Shown here piece after piece: positions 1-11,696 of a DNA stretch of 64,000 bases (its first letter is position 1; each line of letters begins with the position of its first letter). The DNA is taken from NCBI RefSeq assembly GCF_020166105.1, contig NZ_JAIUJY010000001.1, positions 186,001 to 250,000 on the forward strand, written 5' to 3'. This DNA is from Blastococcus sp. LR1 (GTDB lineage Bacteria; Actinomycetota; Actinomycetes; Mycobacteriales; Geodermatophilaceae). The translations under genes were made by a program, and so were the position numbers. Under the pieces are notes generated by a model. That model saw only the letters and a list, made by a program, of their open reading frames with translations, ran no database searches and was not told the origin of the DNA.

Positions 1-2721
1 GGGCGGGCGGACGCCGGTCTTCAGCGTGAAGAGACCGCGCAGCGTGGCGGCGTCCTCCGACATCTGGTCGACCGTCTGCGTGTACTTCTCGAAGACGTCG
101 TACTGCCGCGAGCGGGTGGCGTGCTGGAGCAGGAACACCGTCTCGGGGTTGAACAGGTGCACCTCGCCCTCGCGGCGCCACTGGTACTCGCCGCCGGTCT
201 CCAGCCGCCGGTGCGCGCGCTCGGTCGGGTTCACCGGGTACGCGCGGCGGTGGCGCAGGGCCACCTCCTCGGCGAGGACGTCGATGCCGACGCCGCCCAG
301 CGGGGCGGAGGTGCCGGTGAAGTACTCGTCGACGAGGTCCTTGGACAGGCCGACGGCCTCGAAGATCTGGGCCATCGTGTACGAGCCGACGGTGCTGATG
401 CCCATCTTGCTCATGACCTTGAGGACGCCCTTGCCGAGCGCCTTCACCACGTTGCGCACGGCCTGCGCCGGCTCGATGCCGGTCAGCTCGCCGTCGCGGA
501 TGAGGTCCTCGATCGACTCGAAGGCCAGGTAGGGGTTGACGGCGGCCGCGCCGTAGCCGAGCAGCAGCGCGACGTGGTGGACCTCGCGGCAGTCGCCGGA
601 CTCGACGACGAGACCGACCTCCATGCGGGTCTTCTCGCGCACCAGGTGGTGGTGCACCGCGGCGGTCATCAGCAGCGACGGGATCGGGGCGCGCTTCTCG
701 TCGCAGTCGCGGTCGGAGAGCACGATGATCCGGGCGCCCGCGGAGATGGCCTTGGAGACCTTCGTCCGCAGCTGCTCGATCGCCTCGGCCAGCGCCGTGC
801 CGCCACCGTTGACGTCGAAGTGGCCGGTGATCCGCACGGCGGCGAAACCGGGCAGGTCGCCGTCGTCGTCGATGTGCAGGATCTTGGCCAGCTCGTCGTT
901 GTCGATGACCGGGAAGGGCAGGTGGACCTGCCGGACCGACGCCGGGGACGCGGTGAGCAGGTTCTGCTCCGGCCCGAAGGTGCGCCCGAGGCTGGTGACC
1001 AGCTCCTCGCGGATGGCGTCCAGCGGCGGGTTGGTGACCTGGGCGAAGAGCTGCCCGAAGTAGTCGTAGAGCAGCCGCGAGCGGTCCGACAGCGCCGCGA
1101 TCGGGGTGTCGGTGCCCATGGAACCGATCGGCTCGGCCGCACTGGCCGCCATCGGCGTGATGAGCACGCGCAGGTCCTCCTCGGTGTACCCGAAGAGCAG
1201 CTGCCGGCGGACGACTGACTCGTGGCTGGGCCGCGAGCGGCGACGCTCGGGCAGCGAGGGCAGGTGGACCAGGCCCGCGTGCAGCCAGTCGTCGTACGGC
1301 TGCGCGGCGGCCAGGGCGCCCTTGACCTCCTCGTCGGAGACGATCCGCCCGGAGGCGGTGTCGACGAGGAACATCCGGCCCGGCTGCAGCCGGCCCTTGG
1401 CGACGATGTCGGCGGCCGGGATGTCGAGCACGCCGACCTCGCTGGCCATGACGACCAGGTCGTCCTTGGTGTGCCACCAGCGGCCGGGACGCAGGCCGTT
1501 GCGGTCCAGGACCGCGCCGATCAGCGTGCCGTCGGTGAAGCAGACCGCGGCCGGCCCGTCCCACGGCTCCATGATCGAGGAGTGGAACCGGTAGAAGGCG
1601 CGGCGAGCCGCGTCCATCTCGTCGTGGTTCTCCCACGCCTCCGGGATCATCATCAGCACCGCGTGCGGCAGCGAGCGGCCCGACAGGTGCAGCAGCTCGA
1701 GCACCTCGTCGAAGGTCGCCGAGTCGCTGAAGTCGCTCGCGGTGACCGGGAAGATCCGCTCCAGGCCGAGCTCGGACGCCGGACCCGCGGGGCCGTCGAA
1801 CATCTCGGTGGAGAGCTTGGCCTCGCGCGCCCGCATGCGGTTGCGGTTGCCCTTGATGGTGTTGATCTCGCCGTTGTGCGCGATGAAGCGGAACGGGTGA
1901 GCCAGCGGCCAGCTCGGGAAGGTGTTGGTGGAGAAGCGGCTGTGCACCAGCGCGATCGCCGACTCGTAGCGCTCGTCGCGCAGGTCGGGGAAGAACAGCG
2001 GCAGCTGGTCGGTGGTCAGCATGCCCTTGTAGGTGATCGTGCGCGAGGACAGCGAGGAGATGTACAGCGAGCTGCCGGCGTCGACCGCGGCACGCTCGGC
2101 CCGCTTGCGCAGCACGAAGGAGCGCCGCTCCAGGCGGGTGACGCCGTGGCACTCGACGTTGCCGCCGAAGGCCGCCCCGTCGGCGCGGGCGCCCATGGTC
2201 TCGGCGACGAAGAGCTGGGCGAAGTGCGGCATGACCGCGCGGGCCGTCGGGCCGAGGTCGGCACCGTCGGGGTCGACCGGCACGTCGCGCCAGCCGAGGA
2301 CGGTCAGCCCCTCCTCCTCCGCGAGCCGGGCGACGTCGGCGACCCGGGCGGCGCGCTCGTCGGCGTCGGCCGGCATGAAGGCGATGCCGACGGAGTACTC
2401 GCCCAGCGGCGGCAGGTCGAAGTCGACGCTCGCCCGGAGCAGCGCGTCGGGGACCTGGGTGAGGATGCCGGCGCCGTCGCCGGAGTTGGGCTCGGCACCC
2501 GCGGCACCGCGGTGGTCCAGGTTGTGCAGCGCCGTCAGACCGGCCTGCACGATGCGGCGACTCCGTCGCCCGCGGGCGTCGGCCACGAAGGCGACACCAC
2601 AGGCGTCCTTGTCGTTCGCCGGGTCGTACAGGCCCTGCACGGGCGGCACGGCCGAGAACGGGACGGCGGTCCCGCTCGGGCGCGAGGCGCCGTCAGTGGC
2701 GGGGGCGGGAAGGTCGGTCAC
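1..2721 (-). CDS. gltB: Glutamate synthase (NADPH) large subunit, 5' part only
   Basis: Glutamate synthase moves the amide of glutamine onto 2-oxoglutarate to make two glutamates in the cytosol, together with the small subunit GltD. About 907 codons are visible and the rest lies beyond the left edge; the family is usually about 1,500 residues. The class II glutaminase domain comes first: DACGVAF gives a nucleophile Cys at about residue 41 after a short propeptide, followed by the [12 protein letters not shown] and AHNGEINT motifs. The central domain begins after about residue 450. I prefer the GTG at 2721 because GGGAG lies five bases upstream; an in-frame GTG at 2727 is the alternative. The gene is preceded by a long leader and possible GlnR boxes. 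Identification is secure. Confidence 0.96.
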   Translation of the reverse strand, partial: MTDLPAPATDGASRPSGTAVPFSAVPPVQGLYDPANDKDACGVAFVADARGRRSRRIVQAGLTALHNLDHRGAAGAEPNSGDGAGILTQVPDALLRASVDFDLPPLGEYSVGIAFMPADADERAARVADVARLAEEEGLTVLGWRDVPVDPDGADLGPTARAVMPHFAQLFVAETMGARADGAAFGGNVECHGVTRLERRSFVLRKRAERAAVDAGSSLYISSLSSRTITYKGMLTTDQLPLFFPDLRDERYESAIALVHSRFSTNTFPSWPLAHPFRFIAHNGEINTIKGNRNRMRAREAKLSTEMFDGPAGPASELGLERIFPVTASDFSDSATFDEVLELLHLSGRSLPHAVLMMIPEAWENHDEMDAARRAFYRFHSSIMEPWDGPAAVCFTDGTLIGAVLDRNGLRPGRWWHTKDDLVVMASEVGVLDIPAADIVAKGRLQPGRMFLVDTASGRIVSDEEVKGALAAAQPYDDWLHAGLVHLPSLPERRRSRPSHESVVRRQLLFGYTEEDLRVLITPMAASAAEPIGSMGTDTPIAALSDRSRLLYDYFGQLFAQVTNPPLDAIREELVTSLGRTFGPEQNLLTASPASVRQVHLPFPVIDNDELAKILHIDDDGDLPGFAAVRITGHFDVNGGGTALAEAIEQLRTKVSKAISAGARIIVLSDRDCDEKRAPIPSLLMTAAVHHHLVREKTRMEVGLVVESGDCREVHHVALLLGYGAAAVNPYLAFESIEDLIRDGELTGIEPAQAVRNVVKALGKGVLKVMSKMGISTVGSYTMAQIFEAVGLSKDLVDEYFTGTSAPLGGVGIDVLAEEVALRHRRAYPVNPTERAHRRLETGGEYQWRREGEVHLFNPETVFLLQHATRSRQYDVFEKYTQTVDQMSEDAATLRGLFTLKTGVRPP

Positions 2722-3076
2722 AGTCACTCCCGTCGTCGGCGCACCGTCGTCCCTCGGGAGTGAGGGCGGACGGGGGGCGGAGGCCCAGCCGGGGGTCGAA
2801 GGCGGCGGAGAAGGCGGCACGTGCGGAGCGCCGGGGACCGGCCGGACAGAGATGCCCCGACCGTTCCTGGCGTGCAGACCCAGCGGGTGGTGCCGCTGGG
2901 CCGTCGTCCGCGGGGCGACGCTGGCCCGGTCCGACACTACGACCCGGCCAGGATCTCTGGCGAGTCAAGCGAGAGGGTACACAGCCGTAACACGGAACTG
3001 ACATGACGGAAGCCACGCCACGCCCCGCTGTCCGGATCGCTGCGATCCCTGTCCGGACCAGGGTTCTCGCGGGTTC
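2722..3076. other. Intergenic region between lgt and gltB
   Basis: This 355-base gap is the longest stretch without a gene in the window. It must hold the 3' end of the trp-lgt transcript and the gltB promoter and leader. Near lgt there is a short perfect hairpin, GGATCG-CTG-CGATCC at 3034-3048, without a T-run, which could be a weak terminator. The phased boxes described separately lie at 2976-3013. I could not place a convincing -35/-10 pair. Open frames here are short and look like GC-bias shadows. Confidence 0.6.
2976..3013. promoter_or_regulatory. Candidate GlnR-type binding boxes upstream of gltB
   Basis: Four five-base boxes follow each other at an exact 11-base period: GGTAC (2976), GTAAC (2987), CTGAC (2998) and GAAGC (3009), each separated by six bases. 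The actinobacterial GlnR site is described as alternating GTNAC and GAAAC half-sites with six-base spacers. The second box matches fully, the fourth has one mismatch, and the first and third are partial. The position upstream of a nitrogen-assimilation gene fits, but the site is about 250 bases from the start codon. This is inference from pattern and context. Confidence 0.3.
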
Positions 3077-4015
3077 TCAGGAGGGTGCCGGCGGCTCGTG
3101 ATCGTTCTCACGCGCGGGCGCCTTGGCGGCTGCCGTCCGTCGGGGCGACTGCTCGATCCGGCGCTGCTCCGCGACGTCGGACCGGTCGATCTCCTCGCGC
3201 GGCCGGCCGCGCTGCCAGACGAAGTACGCCACGGCCAGCAGGCCGACGATCACCGAGGTGAAGACGTTGACCCGCACACCGAAGAAGGTCTCCGCCGGAT
3301 CAGATCGCAGCAGCTCGATCCAGAGCCGGCCCGCGCAGTAGGTGGCGACGTAGAGGGCGAAGGCCCGGCCGTGGCCGAGGCGGAACCGCCGGTCGGCCCA
3401 GATGACCAGGACGGCGGCCGCCAGGTTCCACAGCAGCTCGTAGAGGAACGTCGGGTGGAAGGTGCCCAGGAGCACCGGCTCGCCGTCGGCGCCGGTGACC
3501 GCGCGGCCGCCGTCCCACTCGTAGATCTTGAGTGCCCAGGGCAGGTCGGTGGCCCGGCCGTAGAGCTCGTTGTTGAACCAGTTGCCGAGCCGCCCGACCG
3601 CCTGGGCGAGCAGCAGCCCCGGCGCGAGCGCGTCGGCGAACGCCGGCAGCGGGATGCCGCGGCGCCGGCAGGCGATCCACGCCCCGACGCCGCCGAGGGC
3701 GATGGCGCCCCAGATGCCGAGGCCGCCCTCCCAGATGGCGAAGGCCCGGAGCGGGTCGCCGCCCTCCCCGAAGTAGGGCCGCGGGCTGGAGATCACGTGG
3801 TAGAGGCGGCCACCGATGATGCCGAACGGCACCGCCCAGACCGCGATGTCCAGGACGTCGCCGGGCGCTCCCCCGCGGGCGATCCAGCGCCGCTCGGTGA
3901 GCACGATCGCGACGATGATGCCGGCGACGATGGCCAGGGCGTAGGCGCGCAGAGGGAAGGGACCGAGCTCCCAGACGCCCTGGGTCGGGCTCGGGATGGC
4001 GGCGAGGACGCTCAC
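3077..4015 (-). CDS. lgt: Prolipoprotein diacylglyceryl transferase
   Basis: Lgt is an integral membrane enzyme that moves diacylglycerol from phosphatidylglycerol to the lipobox cysteine of prelipoproteins, the first step of lipoprotein maturation. The 312-residue product has about seven membrane segments and the family signature GRLGNWFNNELYGR at about residues 141-154. His73 sits in the RLYHVIS segment. The polar, charged C-terminal tail (about 45 residues) is common in actinobacterial Lgt. The GTG start overlaps the trpA stop by four bases, so lgt is translationally coupled to the trp genes. The partner enzyme lspA is also in this window at 47.5 kb, and LpqY at 51.4 kb is a likely substrate. 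Confidence 0.95.
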   Translation of the reverse strand: MSVLAAIPSPTQGVWELGPFPLRAYALAIVAGIIVAIVLTERRWIARGGAPGDVLDIAVWAVPFGIIGGRLYHVISSPRPYFGEGGDPLRAFAIWEGGLGIWGAIALGGVGAWIACRRRGIPLPAFADALAPGLLLAQAVGRLGNWFNNELYGRATDLPWALKIYEWDGGRAVTGADGEPVLLGTFHPTFLYELLWNLAAAVLVIWADRRFRLGHGRAFALYVATYCAGRLWIELLRSDPAETFFGVRVNVFTSVIVGLLAVAYFVWQRGRPREEIDRSDVAEQRRIEQSPRRTAAAKAPARENDHEPPAPS

Positions 4016-4808
4016 GCGCGCACCTCTGCCCGGCGCACGCCCGCGGCGAGATCCTCGGTGAGGGCGCGGACGCCGTCGGCGCCCCGCCCCTCGATCATCT
4101 CGCGGACGTAGGCCGACCCGACGATGACGCCGTCGGCGAAGGCGGCGATCTCCGCGGCCTGCTCGCCGTTCGAGACCCCGAGGCCCACGCACAGGGCGAT
4201 GTCCGGGCGCGCCTGCCGGGTGCGGTCCACCAGCGTGCGGGCCGCGTCGCCCACGCTGGCACGGGCTCCGGTGACGCCCATGGTGGAGGCGACGTAGACG
4301 AAGCCGCGGCTGGCGGCGGCCGTGGCGGCGAGCCGCGGATCGGTGGAGGACGGCGCCACGAGGAACACCCGGTCCAGACCGGCGTGGTCGCTCGCGGCGA
4401 TCCACTCGCCCGCCTCGTCGGGGATCAGGTCGGGGGTGATGGCCCCCGCTCCCCCGGCCGCGGCCAGGTCGGTGGCGAACCGCTCGACGCCGTAGCGCTC
4501 GATGGGGTTCCAGTAGCTCATCACCGTCGCGGCTGCCCCCGCGGAGGCCACGGCCTCGACGGCCCGCAGCACGTCCCGCATGCCGACGCCGGCGCGGACG
4601 GCGACCTCGACGGCCTCCTGGATCACCGGCCCGTCCATGCCCGGGTCGCTGTAGGGCACGCCGATCTCGATGACGTCGGCCCCGGCCTCGACGGCGGCGA
4701 CCATCGCGGCGATCGAGGTGTCGACGTCGGGGTAGCCGACCGGCAGGTAGGCGACCAGGGCGGCGCGCCCCTCCGCCTTGGCCGCGCCGATGCGCTCGGC
4801 GAGGATGC

Positions 4809-4812
<4 letters not shown>
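4012..4812 (-). CDS. trpA: Tryptophan synthase alpha subunit
   Basis: TrpA cleaves indole-3-glycerol phosphate to indole and glyceraldehyde 3-phosphate and passes indole to TrpB through the complex tunnel. The 266-residue TIM barrel contains [10 protein letters not shown] around residues 48-57, carrying the acidic catalytic region, and late phosphate-binding segments including [10 protein letters not shown] and DGVIVGSA. Length is normal. The GTG start overlaps the trpB stop in a GTGA quartet, and its own stop overlaps the lgt start in the same way, so trpB, trpA and lgt should be translated in sequence from one message. Confidence 0.96.
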
Positions 4813-6158
<1,346 letters not shown>

Positions 6159-6226
6159 GTCTCCCAGTGTCTCCCGTGACGACCACACCGCGGCGCAGGG
6201 GTCGCCGCCGAGTCATCCGATCGCTG

Positions 6227-7777
6227 TCAGAAGGGCGGTGGGTCGTCGGCCGGGTCGAGTGGTGGTGGCGGTGGCTCGGTGAGCACGCGGTAGCCCGGTG
6301 GTCGGCTGATCCGGGTGACGCCGGAGGGTGTGAGAACGGTGAGGACGCCGTCGTCGCTCATCGTGTGCTGCCAGCCCGGGGCGAAGGTCTTGAGCCGGTG
6401 GTGGCGGCGGCAGAGGCAGCAGAGGTTCTCGCAGCTGGTTTCGCCGCCGTCGGCGTGGGCGAGAACGTGGTCGAGGTCGGCCCATCCGGCGCGCACGGTG
6501 CAGCCGGGGTGCCGGCAGGTGCGGTCCCGAGCCTTCGTGAAGCGGTACTGGCCTGCCGAGGGCCGGTAGCGGTCAACCGGGCCGGGTGGGCCCAGCACCG
6601 GGCAGCCGCACGCGGTGTCGGGGTGGTCGGGGCAGCCGTGGCGGGCCAGCCGGCCGAGTTCGGTGGGGCTGGTGAGCGCCAGCAGTCGGCCGGTGCGGTC
6701 GGTGATCGCGATGTCGAGGGTGCCGCCGGCCGGCGCCCGCAGGCCCAGGGCGTCGAACCGGGTGAGCAGCTCGCGTAGATGGGCGGCGGTGATCGGCTCG
6801 CCGTCGACCTCGCCGATCGGCCCTGCGGTGCCGGGCTGGATGAACGCGGCCGGCCGCGCCGCACCGGAGGAGAGGAACCCGGCGGGGGTCAGCGCCGCCA
6901 ACGGGGCGACGACGGTCAGGTGGGCGGTGACCGACGGCCGTTCCTGCCAGGGGCGCAGGATCAGGTCGGCGACCGCGCCGGTCCGCAACAAGCCGAGCGG
7001 ACGGATGTCACCTGCCTCCTTCGCGGCGCGGGCGTGCTGGTCGGCCGCGTCGCGGCAGGCGCGGGCCTCGGCGTGCGGCATGAGGACGCGGAACTCGCTC
7101 ATCCCGTCCCCGACCGGCCGCACCGTCACGTCCGCGCCCCGCGCCCGCTGCTGCCGGCGCCGATCGGCCGCAGCGGCGTCGCGGGCCAGCAGCTCGGCGC
7201 GCACCGCCTCTCGCAGGCCGCGTACCGACAACTCCCCGGCCCGCGGGAGCACCGCGGCCTCCATGCCGGCAATCACCGCCGGATCGGTCTCCCGGCCGGT
7301 GGCAGCCACCTCCGCGGCTATCGCCCGGGCCCGCGCCCAGTCCAGCCGACCCCGCCGCAGCAGCCCGAAGGTCCCCGGCAGCAGCGTGGTCAGGACCTCG
7401 GCGTGCTCCAGCAGCGTCACCGCCGCAGCCCGGCTGCAGTTCTGCACAGCAGCCAGCTCATCGGGCACGAACTCACTCACCCCGGCCGGCCCGGTCGGGC
7501 CGGCGCCCTCGCCGCCGGGCAACGGGTCGACCGGAGCGGGCCGGGCAACGGCCAGGTCCATCACCAGTTCAGCGCGCAAAGCCGCCAGCTGCGCTTCGGC
7601 CGCCACGATCTGCCCCAGCAGCCCCGCCGCCGCCGACGCGCTCCGGCGCACCGGCAACCAATCGCTCAGCGGCTCGTCCAACCCAGGAGCCGGGTCCGGA
7701 TCCACCAGCTCCCACGGCGAGGGCACGGGATCGACAGGCATCACAGTCACCCCGACCGCGAACCCGCATCCCGACAT
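6227..7777 (-). CDS. DUF222 / 13E12-family HNH endonuclease-like protein
   Basis: This belongs to the large actinobacterial family that joins an N-terminal helical DUF222 domain (about residues 50-400) to a C-terminal HNH nuclease motif. The HNH region is clear at about residues 425-460: a Cys pair in CRHPGC, then DLDHVLAHADGG, an Asn in CENLCCLC, and RRHHRL. The metal-binding and catalytic His residues are present, so the motif looks intact. The C-terminus is proline-rich. Family members occur in many near-identical copies in some genomes and behave like mobile or repetitive genes; their biological role is not settled. The gene lies between trpC and trpB, where no such gene is expected. The start could be the ATG at 7777 or a later ATG at 7741. 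Confidence 0.88.
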   Translation of the reverse strand: MSGCGFAVGVTVMPVDPVPSPWELVDPDPAPGLDEPLSDWLPVRRSASAAAGLLGQIVAAEAQLAALRAELVMDLAVARPAPVDPLPGGEGAGPTGPAGVSEFVPDELAAVQNCSRAAAVTLLEHAEVLTTLLPGTFGLLRRGRLDWARARAIAAEVAATGRETDPAVIAGMEAAVLPRAGELSVRGLREAVRAELLARDAAAADRRRQQRARGADVTVRPVGDGMSEFRVLMPHAEARACRDAADQHARAAKEAGDIRPLGLLRTGAVADLILRPWQERPSVTAHLTVVAPLAALTPAGFLSSGAARPAAFIQPGTAGPIGEVDGEPITAAHLRELLTRFDALGLRAPAGGTLDIAITDRTGRLLALTSPTELGRLARHGCPDHPDTACGCPVLGPPGPVDRYRPSAGQYRFTKARDRTCRHPGCTVRAGWADLDHVLAHADGGETSCENLCCLCRRHHRLKTFAPGWQHTMSDDGVLTVLTPSGVTRISRPPGYRVLTEPPPPPLDPADDPPPF

Positions 7778-7841
7778 ACCTGCAGGCTAGAGCCGAGGTA
7801 CGACAGTTTCGCGGGCCGGTACCACTCGCACCGCCCGCTGG

Positions 7842-8174
7842 CTACGGCCGGTCGCCCACCCAGTCGTCGAGAGGGCGGGGCTCCGATCCGACGGCCAGAA
7901 AGATTCGGTAGCCGGGCAGTTCCGCCTGCAGGTGCCGCGCCATCCGCACGGTCATCGGCGTCCCCGGTCGGAGTTGAGGAGGGCTGCTCCGCGTGAAGGG
8001 GTCGTGCTCCCAGCCCTCCTGCCACGCACGCAGTCGCTCGACGAGCCCGCTCGACACGCCCAACGCCAACAGCCCCTCGGCCGTCACGTTCCCAGAGTCC
8101 TGGCTGTCAGGACCGTGCCAGACCGGCACGTCGACGCCGTGCTCGGGCATCAACGTCAGTCCCGGCGGCGGCAT
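7842..8174 (-). CDS. Orphan protein, single copy of a novel domain
   Basis: A 110-residue soluble protein that I cannot assign to a named family. It starts at an ATG with GAGG five bases upstream and begins 47 bases after the trpC stop. Its core reads VPVWHG, then ALGVSSGLVERLRAWQEGW, then a helix ending HLQAELPGYRIFLAV. The same arrangement (VP-hydrophobic-W, an LG/LVERL-W helix, and an LA/LQ-EL segment with a following strand) occurs twice in the protein at 45160-45762, so both probably share one domain family. No signal peptide or membrane segment is seen. Function unknown. Confidence 0.7.
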   Translation of the reverse strand: MPPPGLTLMPEHGVDVPVWHGPDSQDSGNVTAEGLLALGVSSGLVERLRAWQEGWEHDPFTRSSPPQLRPGTPMTVRMARHLQAELPGYRIFLAVGSEPRPLDDWVGDRP

Positions 8175-8221
8175 CGCCGCCTCGTCCGCGCGCAGTGCCC
8201 AATCACCCGCTACCGGCGGGA

Positions 8222-9031
8222 TCAGCGGGTGGTGCGCGGGGTGGCGGGGTGCGAGCCCGCCGTGACCAGGTCGGCGACCGCCTGGCGTGCGTCGCCGGCG
8301 GTGACGAGGCCCTCGCCGACCAGCACCGCGTCGGCACCGGCGGCGGCGTAGCTGATCAGGTCGTGCGGGCCGCGGACGCCGGACTCGGCGACCTTCACGA
8401 CCTCCGACGGCAGCCCCGGCGCGATCTTCTCGAAGGTCGAGCGGTCGACCTGCAGCGTGGTGAGGTCGCGGGCGTTGACGCCGATCACCGACGCTCCGGC
8501 GTCCAGCGCGCGGTCGGCCTCGGCCTCGGTGTGCACCTCGACCAGCGCCGTCATGCCGAGGGACTCGACCCGCTCCAGCAGACCGGTGAGCACGTTCTGC
8601 TCCAGCGCCGCGACGATCAGCAGCACGACGTCGGCGCCGTAGGCCCGGGCCTCGTGCACCTGGTAGCTGCTGACGATGAAGTCCTTGCACAGCACCGGGA
8701 CGTCGACGACGGCGCGCACGGCGGCCAGGTCGGCGTGCGATCCACCGAAGCGGCGGCCCTCGGTGAGGACGGAGATGACCCGCGCACCGCCCGCGGCGTA
8801 CTGGGCGGCGAGGTCCGCGGGGTCGGCGATGTCGGCCAGGTCGCCCTTCGAGGGGCTGCGGCGCTTGACCTCGGCGATGACGCCGACGCCGGGGGCGCGC
8901 AGCGCGGCGAGGGCGTCGAGCGCCGGCCGGGCCGCCTGGGCGGCTGCCTTCACCTGGTCCAGCGGCGTGGCGGCCTCGCGCACGGCGAGGTCCTCGCGGA
9001 CGCCGGCGACGATCTCGTCGAGAACGTTCAC
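8222..9031 (-). CDS. trpC: Indole-3-glycerol phosphate synthase
   Basis: TrpC closes the indole ring by converting carboxyphenylaminodeoxyribulose phosphate to indole-3-glycerol phosphate with loss of CO2 and water. The 269-residue TIM barrel shows [15 protein letters not shown] near residue 55 (catalytic Glu and Lys), [25 protein letters not shown] and the phosphate-binding AESGV and AVLVGEGL segments. I chose the GTG at 9031, which gives the usual VNVLDEIV start and has AGGGA six bases upstream. It follows the trp membrane protein gene by 110 bases. In an uninterrupted actinobacterial operon trpB would come directly after; here two other genes intervene. Confidence 0.96.
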   Translation of the reverse strand: MNVLDEIVAGVREDLAVREAATPLDQVKAAAQAARPALDALAALRAPGVGVIAEVKRRSPSKGDLADIADPADLAAQYAAGGARVISVLTEGRRFGGSHADLAAVRAVVDVPVLCKDFIVSSYQVHEARAYGADVVLLIVAALEQNVLTGLLERVESLGMTALVEVHTEAEADRALDAGASVIGVNARDLTTLQVDRSTFEKIAPGLPSEVVKVAESGVRGPHDLISYAAAGADAVLVGEGLVTAGDARQAVADLVTAGSHPATPRTTR

Positions 9032-9141
9032 GGCGTCCCTGCCTCTCGCTCGTCCATGCCCGCGGTTGGGTGGACCCACTCTAGAAGGGGGCGCCGGAGC
9101 CCCCGGCCCGGGGGCCGGTGCCCCGGCTCCCGGCGGTTCCG

Positions 9142-9777
9142 CTATACGCCGGACCCGTTCCTCGGGGCCGCCGGGGAGTCGGTCGGCTCCACGGTCGGGT
9201 CGTCACCGCGGTCCAGCGCCTTCCACGCCTCCTGCGCCCGGTCCTCGTCGGTGCGCGGCGGGGCCACGGCGGGGGTCCGCTCGTAGCGGCGCCCCATACC
9301 CGGCCACCCGCGCCCGCGCACGGTCGCCAGCAGACCGACGGCGACGGCGAGCAGCCCAGCGACCAGTGCGAGCACCGGCCAGGCCGGGGAGACGTCGACG
9401 GCGACCGAGGTGACGCTGCCGCCGCTCACGCCGGGCAGGTCCGCCGCCGCATCGGACACTCCCCCGGCCAGCACCCGCAGCGCCGACCACAGCAGCGCTC
9501 CCCCGGCCACCGCGGTCAGCAGCCCGACCACCGCGCGCCCGGCGCCGCGTACGGCGAGCAGGGCCACCGCAGCGGCCAGCAGCACCAGCCCGGCGGCGGT
9601 GACCAGTGGCGCGGCCGCGCTACCGGAGAGCGCCCCGTCGACCGGCGGCAGCGGACTGCGCCGCTCGGCGGTGACGGCGGCCCACCGCTGGCTGGCCGCC
9701 GTCAGCGCGAGCGCGCCGGCGACGGCGGCGCCCAGCACCGCGGTGGTCAGCTCGCGGCGGGGACTGCTGCCGCTCAC
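9142..9777 (-). CDS. Trp biosynthesis-associated membrane protein
   Basis: The 211-residue protein matches the actinobacterial family known only from its place in trp operons (TIGR02234-type, Trp_oprn_chp). It has about four hydrophobic segments, near residues 12-30, 55-78, 82-105 and 133-152, then a charged cytoplasmic tail of about 55 residues. Its GTG start overlaps the trpE stop by four bases, so it is translated with trpE. The role is unknown; a transport or regulatory function in tryptophan metabolism is only a guess from position. Confidence 0.85.
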   Translation of the reverse strand: MSGSSPRRELTTAVLGAAVAGALALTAASQRWAAVTAERRSPLPPVDGALSGSAAAPLVTAAGLVLLAAAVALLAVRGAGRAVVGLLTAVAGGALLWSALRVLAGGVSDAAADLPGVSGGSVTSVAVDVSPAWPVLALVAGLLAVAVGLLATVRGRGWPGMGRRYERTPAVAPPRTDEDRAQEAWKALDRGDDPTVEPTDSPAAPRNGSGV

Positions 9778-11297
9778 GCGAGCTCCCGGAGGCTCTCCGC
9801 CGTCGCGATGGCCGACAGCACGGCCCGGGCCTTGTGCCGGGTCTCGGCCTCCTCGGTCGCGGCGTCGCTGTCCGCCACGACCCCGGCCCCCGCCTGCACG
9901 TAGGCCCGCCCCTGGTGCAGGACGGCGGTGCGGATGGCGATCGCCATGTCCATGTCACCGCTGGCGTCGACGTACCCGACTGTGCCCGCGTACAGCGCGC
10001 GCCGGGTCGGCTCGAGGGTCTCGATGATCGTCATCGCGCTCGGCTTGGGTGCGCCGGAGACGGTGCCGGCCGGGAAGGTCGCGTCGAAGACGTCGAGGGC
10101 GTCCCGGTCCGGGCTCACCTCGCCCGCCACCGTCGACACCAGGTGCATGACGTGGCTGTAGAGCTCGACCCGCATGAAGTCGGGCACCTCGACGCTGCCC
10201 GGCACGCAGACCCGGCCCAGGTCGTTGCGCGCCAGGTCGACCAGCATCACGTGCTCGGCCCGTTCCTTGGGGTCGGCGAGCAGCCCCTCCGCCAGCCGCA
10301 GGTCCTCCTCCTCCGTCGCGCCGCGCGGCCGGGTGCCCGCGGGCGGGTGCACGACCGCCGAGCTGCCGGTGACCGTGACCAGCGCCTCCGGCGAGGATCC
10401 GACGACGTCGAACGGCGTCTCGCGCCCGGCGAAGCGCAGCAGGTACATGTACGGCGAGGGGTTCGTCGCGCGCAGGACCCGGTAGAGGTCGAGGGCGTCG
10501 ACGTCGGTCTCCAGCTCGAAGCGCTGGGACAGCACCACCTGGAAGGCGTCGCCGGCACGGATGTGCTCGCGCACCCGCTCGACCCCCGCCTCGAACTCCC
10601 CGGTGCCGAGGTTGCTGCGCACCGGTGGCGCGTCGGCCCGCTCGAACACCGCAGCGGTCGGCGCGGCCGCGCCCGTGAGGGCGGCGGTCATGTCGTCCAA
10701 CCGGGCGACGGCGTCGTCGTACCCGCTGCCGCCCTGCCTTCCCCCGCCCCGCTCCGTCCCCTGCAAGGCGTTGGCGATCAGCAGCACCGAGCCGTCGGTG
10801 TGGTCGAGCACGGCGAGGTCGGTCACCAGCATCATCGCCAGCTCGGGCATGCCGAGGTCGTCGGTGCTGGTCTCGGGTAGCCGCTCGAGCCGCCGGACGA
10901 CGTCGTAACCGAGGTAGCCCACCAGTCCGCCGGTGAGCGGCGGCAGGCCCTCCGTGCGCGGCGAGCGCAGCCGCCGGGCCATCAGGCGGACCGCCGCCAG
11001 CGGGTCGGGCGGCAGCTCGTCGGTGAGGCCGGGCACGTCCTCCCCCAGCCACTGGGTGCGCCCGTCCCGCTCGCTGAGCACGCCGGCGCTGCGCACGCCG
11101 ACGAAGCTGTACCGCGCCCAGCGCTTGCCCTGCTCGGCCGACTCCAGCAGCACGGTGCCGGGCCGGTTGCCGGCCAGCGCCCGGTAGACGCCGATCGCCG
11201 TCTGCCCGTCGGCCAGCAGCCGCCGGGTGACCGGGACGACCGTCGCATCGATCGCCGCGAACTCCTCGCGGCTCGGGGTGGTGACGCCGAATCTCAC
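9774..11297 (-). CDS. trpE: Anthranilate synthase component I
   Basis: TrpE makes anthranilate from chorismate, with ammonia from the glutaminase subunit TrpG, which is not in this window. The 507-residue protein has the N-terminal [18 protein letters not shown] segment, whose LLES element forms part of the tryptophan feedback site. The C-terminal chorismate-binding core shows [45 protein letters not shown] and a final [13 protein letters not shown] short Gly-rich loop ([13 protein letters not shown]) near residue 190 looks like a linker expansion. The GTG start overlaps the hisI stop, with GAGGGGG just upstream inside hisI. No leader attenuator is possible here because of that overlap. Confidence 0.96.
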   Translation of the reverse strand: MRFGVTTPSREEFAAIDATVVPVTRRLLADGQTAIGVYRALAGNRPGTVLLESAEQGKRWARYSFVGVRSAGVLSERDGRTQWLGEDVPGLTDELPPDPLAAVRLMARRLRSPRTEGLPPLTGGLVGYLGYDVVRRLERLPETSTDDLGMPELAMMLVTDLAVLDHTDGSVLLIANALQGTERGGGRQGGSGYDDAVARLDDMTAALTGAAAPTAAVFERADAPPVRSNLGTGEFEAGVERVREHIRAGDAFQVVLSQRFELETDVDALDLYRVLRATNPSPYMYLLRFAGRETPFDVVGSSPEALVTVTGSSAVVHPPAGTRPRGATEEEDLRLAEGLLADPKERAEHVMLVDLARNDLGRVCVPGSVEVPDFMRVELYSHVMHLVSTVAGEVSPDRDALDVFDATFPAGTVSGAPKPSAMTIIETLEPTRRALYAGTVGYVDASGDMDMAIAIRTAVLHQGRAYVQAGAGVVADSDAATEEAETRHKARAVLSAIATAESLRELA

Positions 11298-11671
11298 GCC
11301 CGGACCCCCTCGACCGCCGGCAGCTCCCGGTAGAAGCAGCTGCGCTCGCCGGTGTGGCAGGCGGCGCCCTCCTGGTCGACCAGGACGAGCAGCGCGTCGC
11401 CGTCGCAGTCGACCCGGACCTCGCGGACCCACTGGCGGTTGCCCGAGGTCTCGCCCTTGACCCAGTACTCCCGCCGGCTGCGTGACCAGTAGGTGGCGCG
11501 GCCGGTGGTGAGCGTCCGGCGGAGGGCCTCGTCGTCCATCCAGGCGACCATCAGCACCTCCAGGGAGTCGTGCTGCTGGACGACGGCGGCGACGAGCCCC
11601 GACGGGTCGTGGCGCAGCAGCGCGGCGACCTGCGGGTCGAGCACGGGACCGGCGGGCGGGACGGCGGACAT
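11294..11671 (-). CDS. hisI: Phosphoribosyl-AMP cyclohydrolase
   Basis: HisI opens the purine ring of phosphoribosyl-AMP in the third step of histidine synthesis. The 125-residue protein is the stand-alone cyclohydrolase, without a fused HisE domain. It shows [17 protein letters not shown], then DCDGDALLV and [11 protein letters not shown], which carry the metal-binding Asp and Cys residues. It is the first clear gene of the his-trp segment and overlaps trpE by four bases, so histidine and tryptophan genes share one message here. The gap to the unrelated upstream gene is only 22 bases. Confidence 0.95.
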   Translation of the reverse strand: MSAVPPAGPVLDPQVAALLRHDPSGLVAAVVQQHDSLEVLMVAWMDDEALRRTLTTGRATYWSRSRREYWVKGETSGNRQWVREVRVDCDGDALLVLVDQEGAACHTGERSCFYRELPAVEGVRA

Positions 11672-11696
11672 GCCGCCAGTCTGCCGTGCCCCGCGT

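Noticed and set aside
6227-8174. HNH protein and orphan as a toxin-immunity or defence pair.
   Set aside because: No phage-defence partner, no secretion signal and no fixed pairing can be seen; the HNH protein fits the common 13E12 family.
10700-10760. GC-rich, intergenic-like stretch inside trpE as an inserted element.
   Set aside because: It keeps the frame and encodes a short Gly-rich loop between conserved parts, which fits simple linker expansion.
11298-11696. Possible tryptophan attenuator before trpE.
   Set aside because: trpE overlaps hisI by four bases, so there is no leader, and no Trp-rich leader peptide is seen near hisI.
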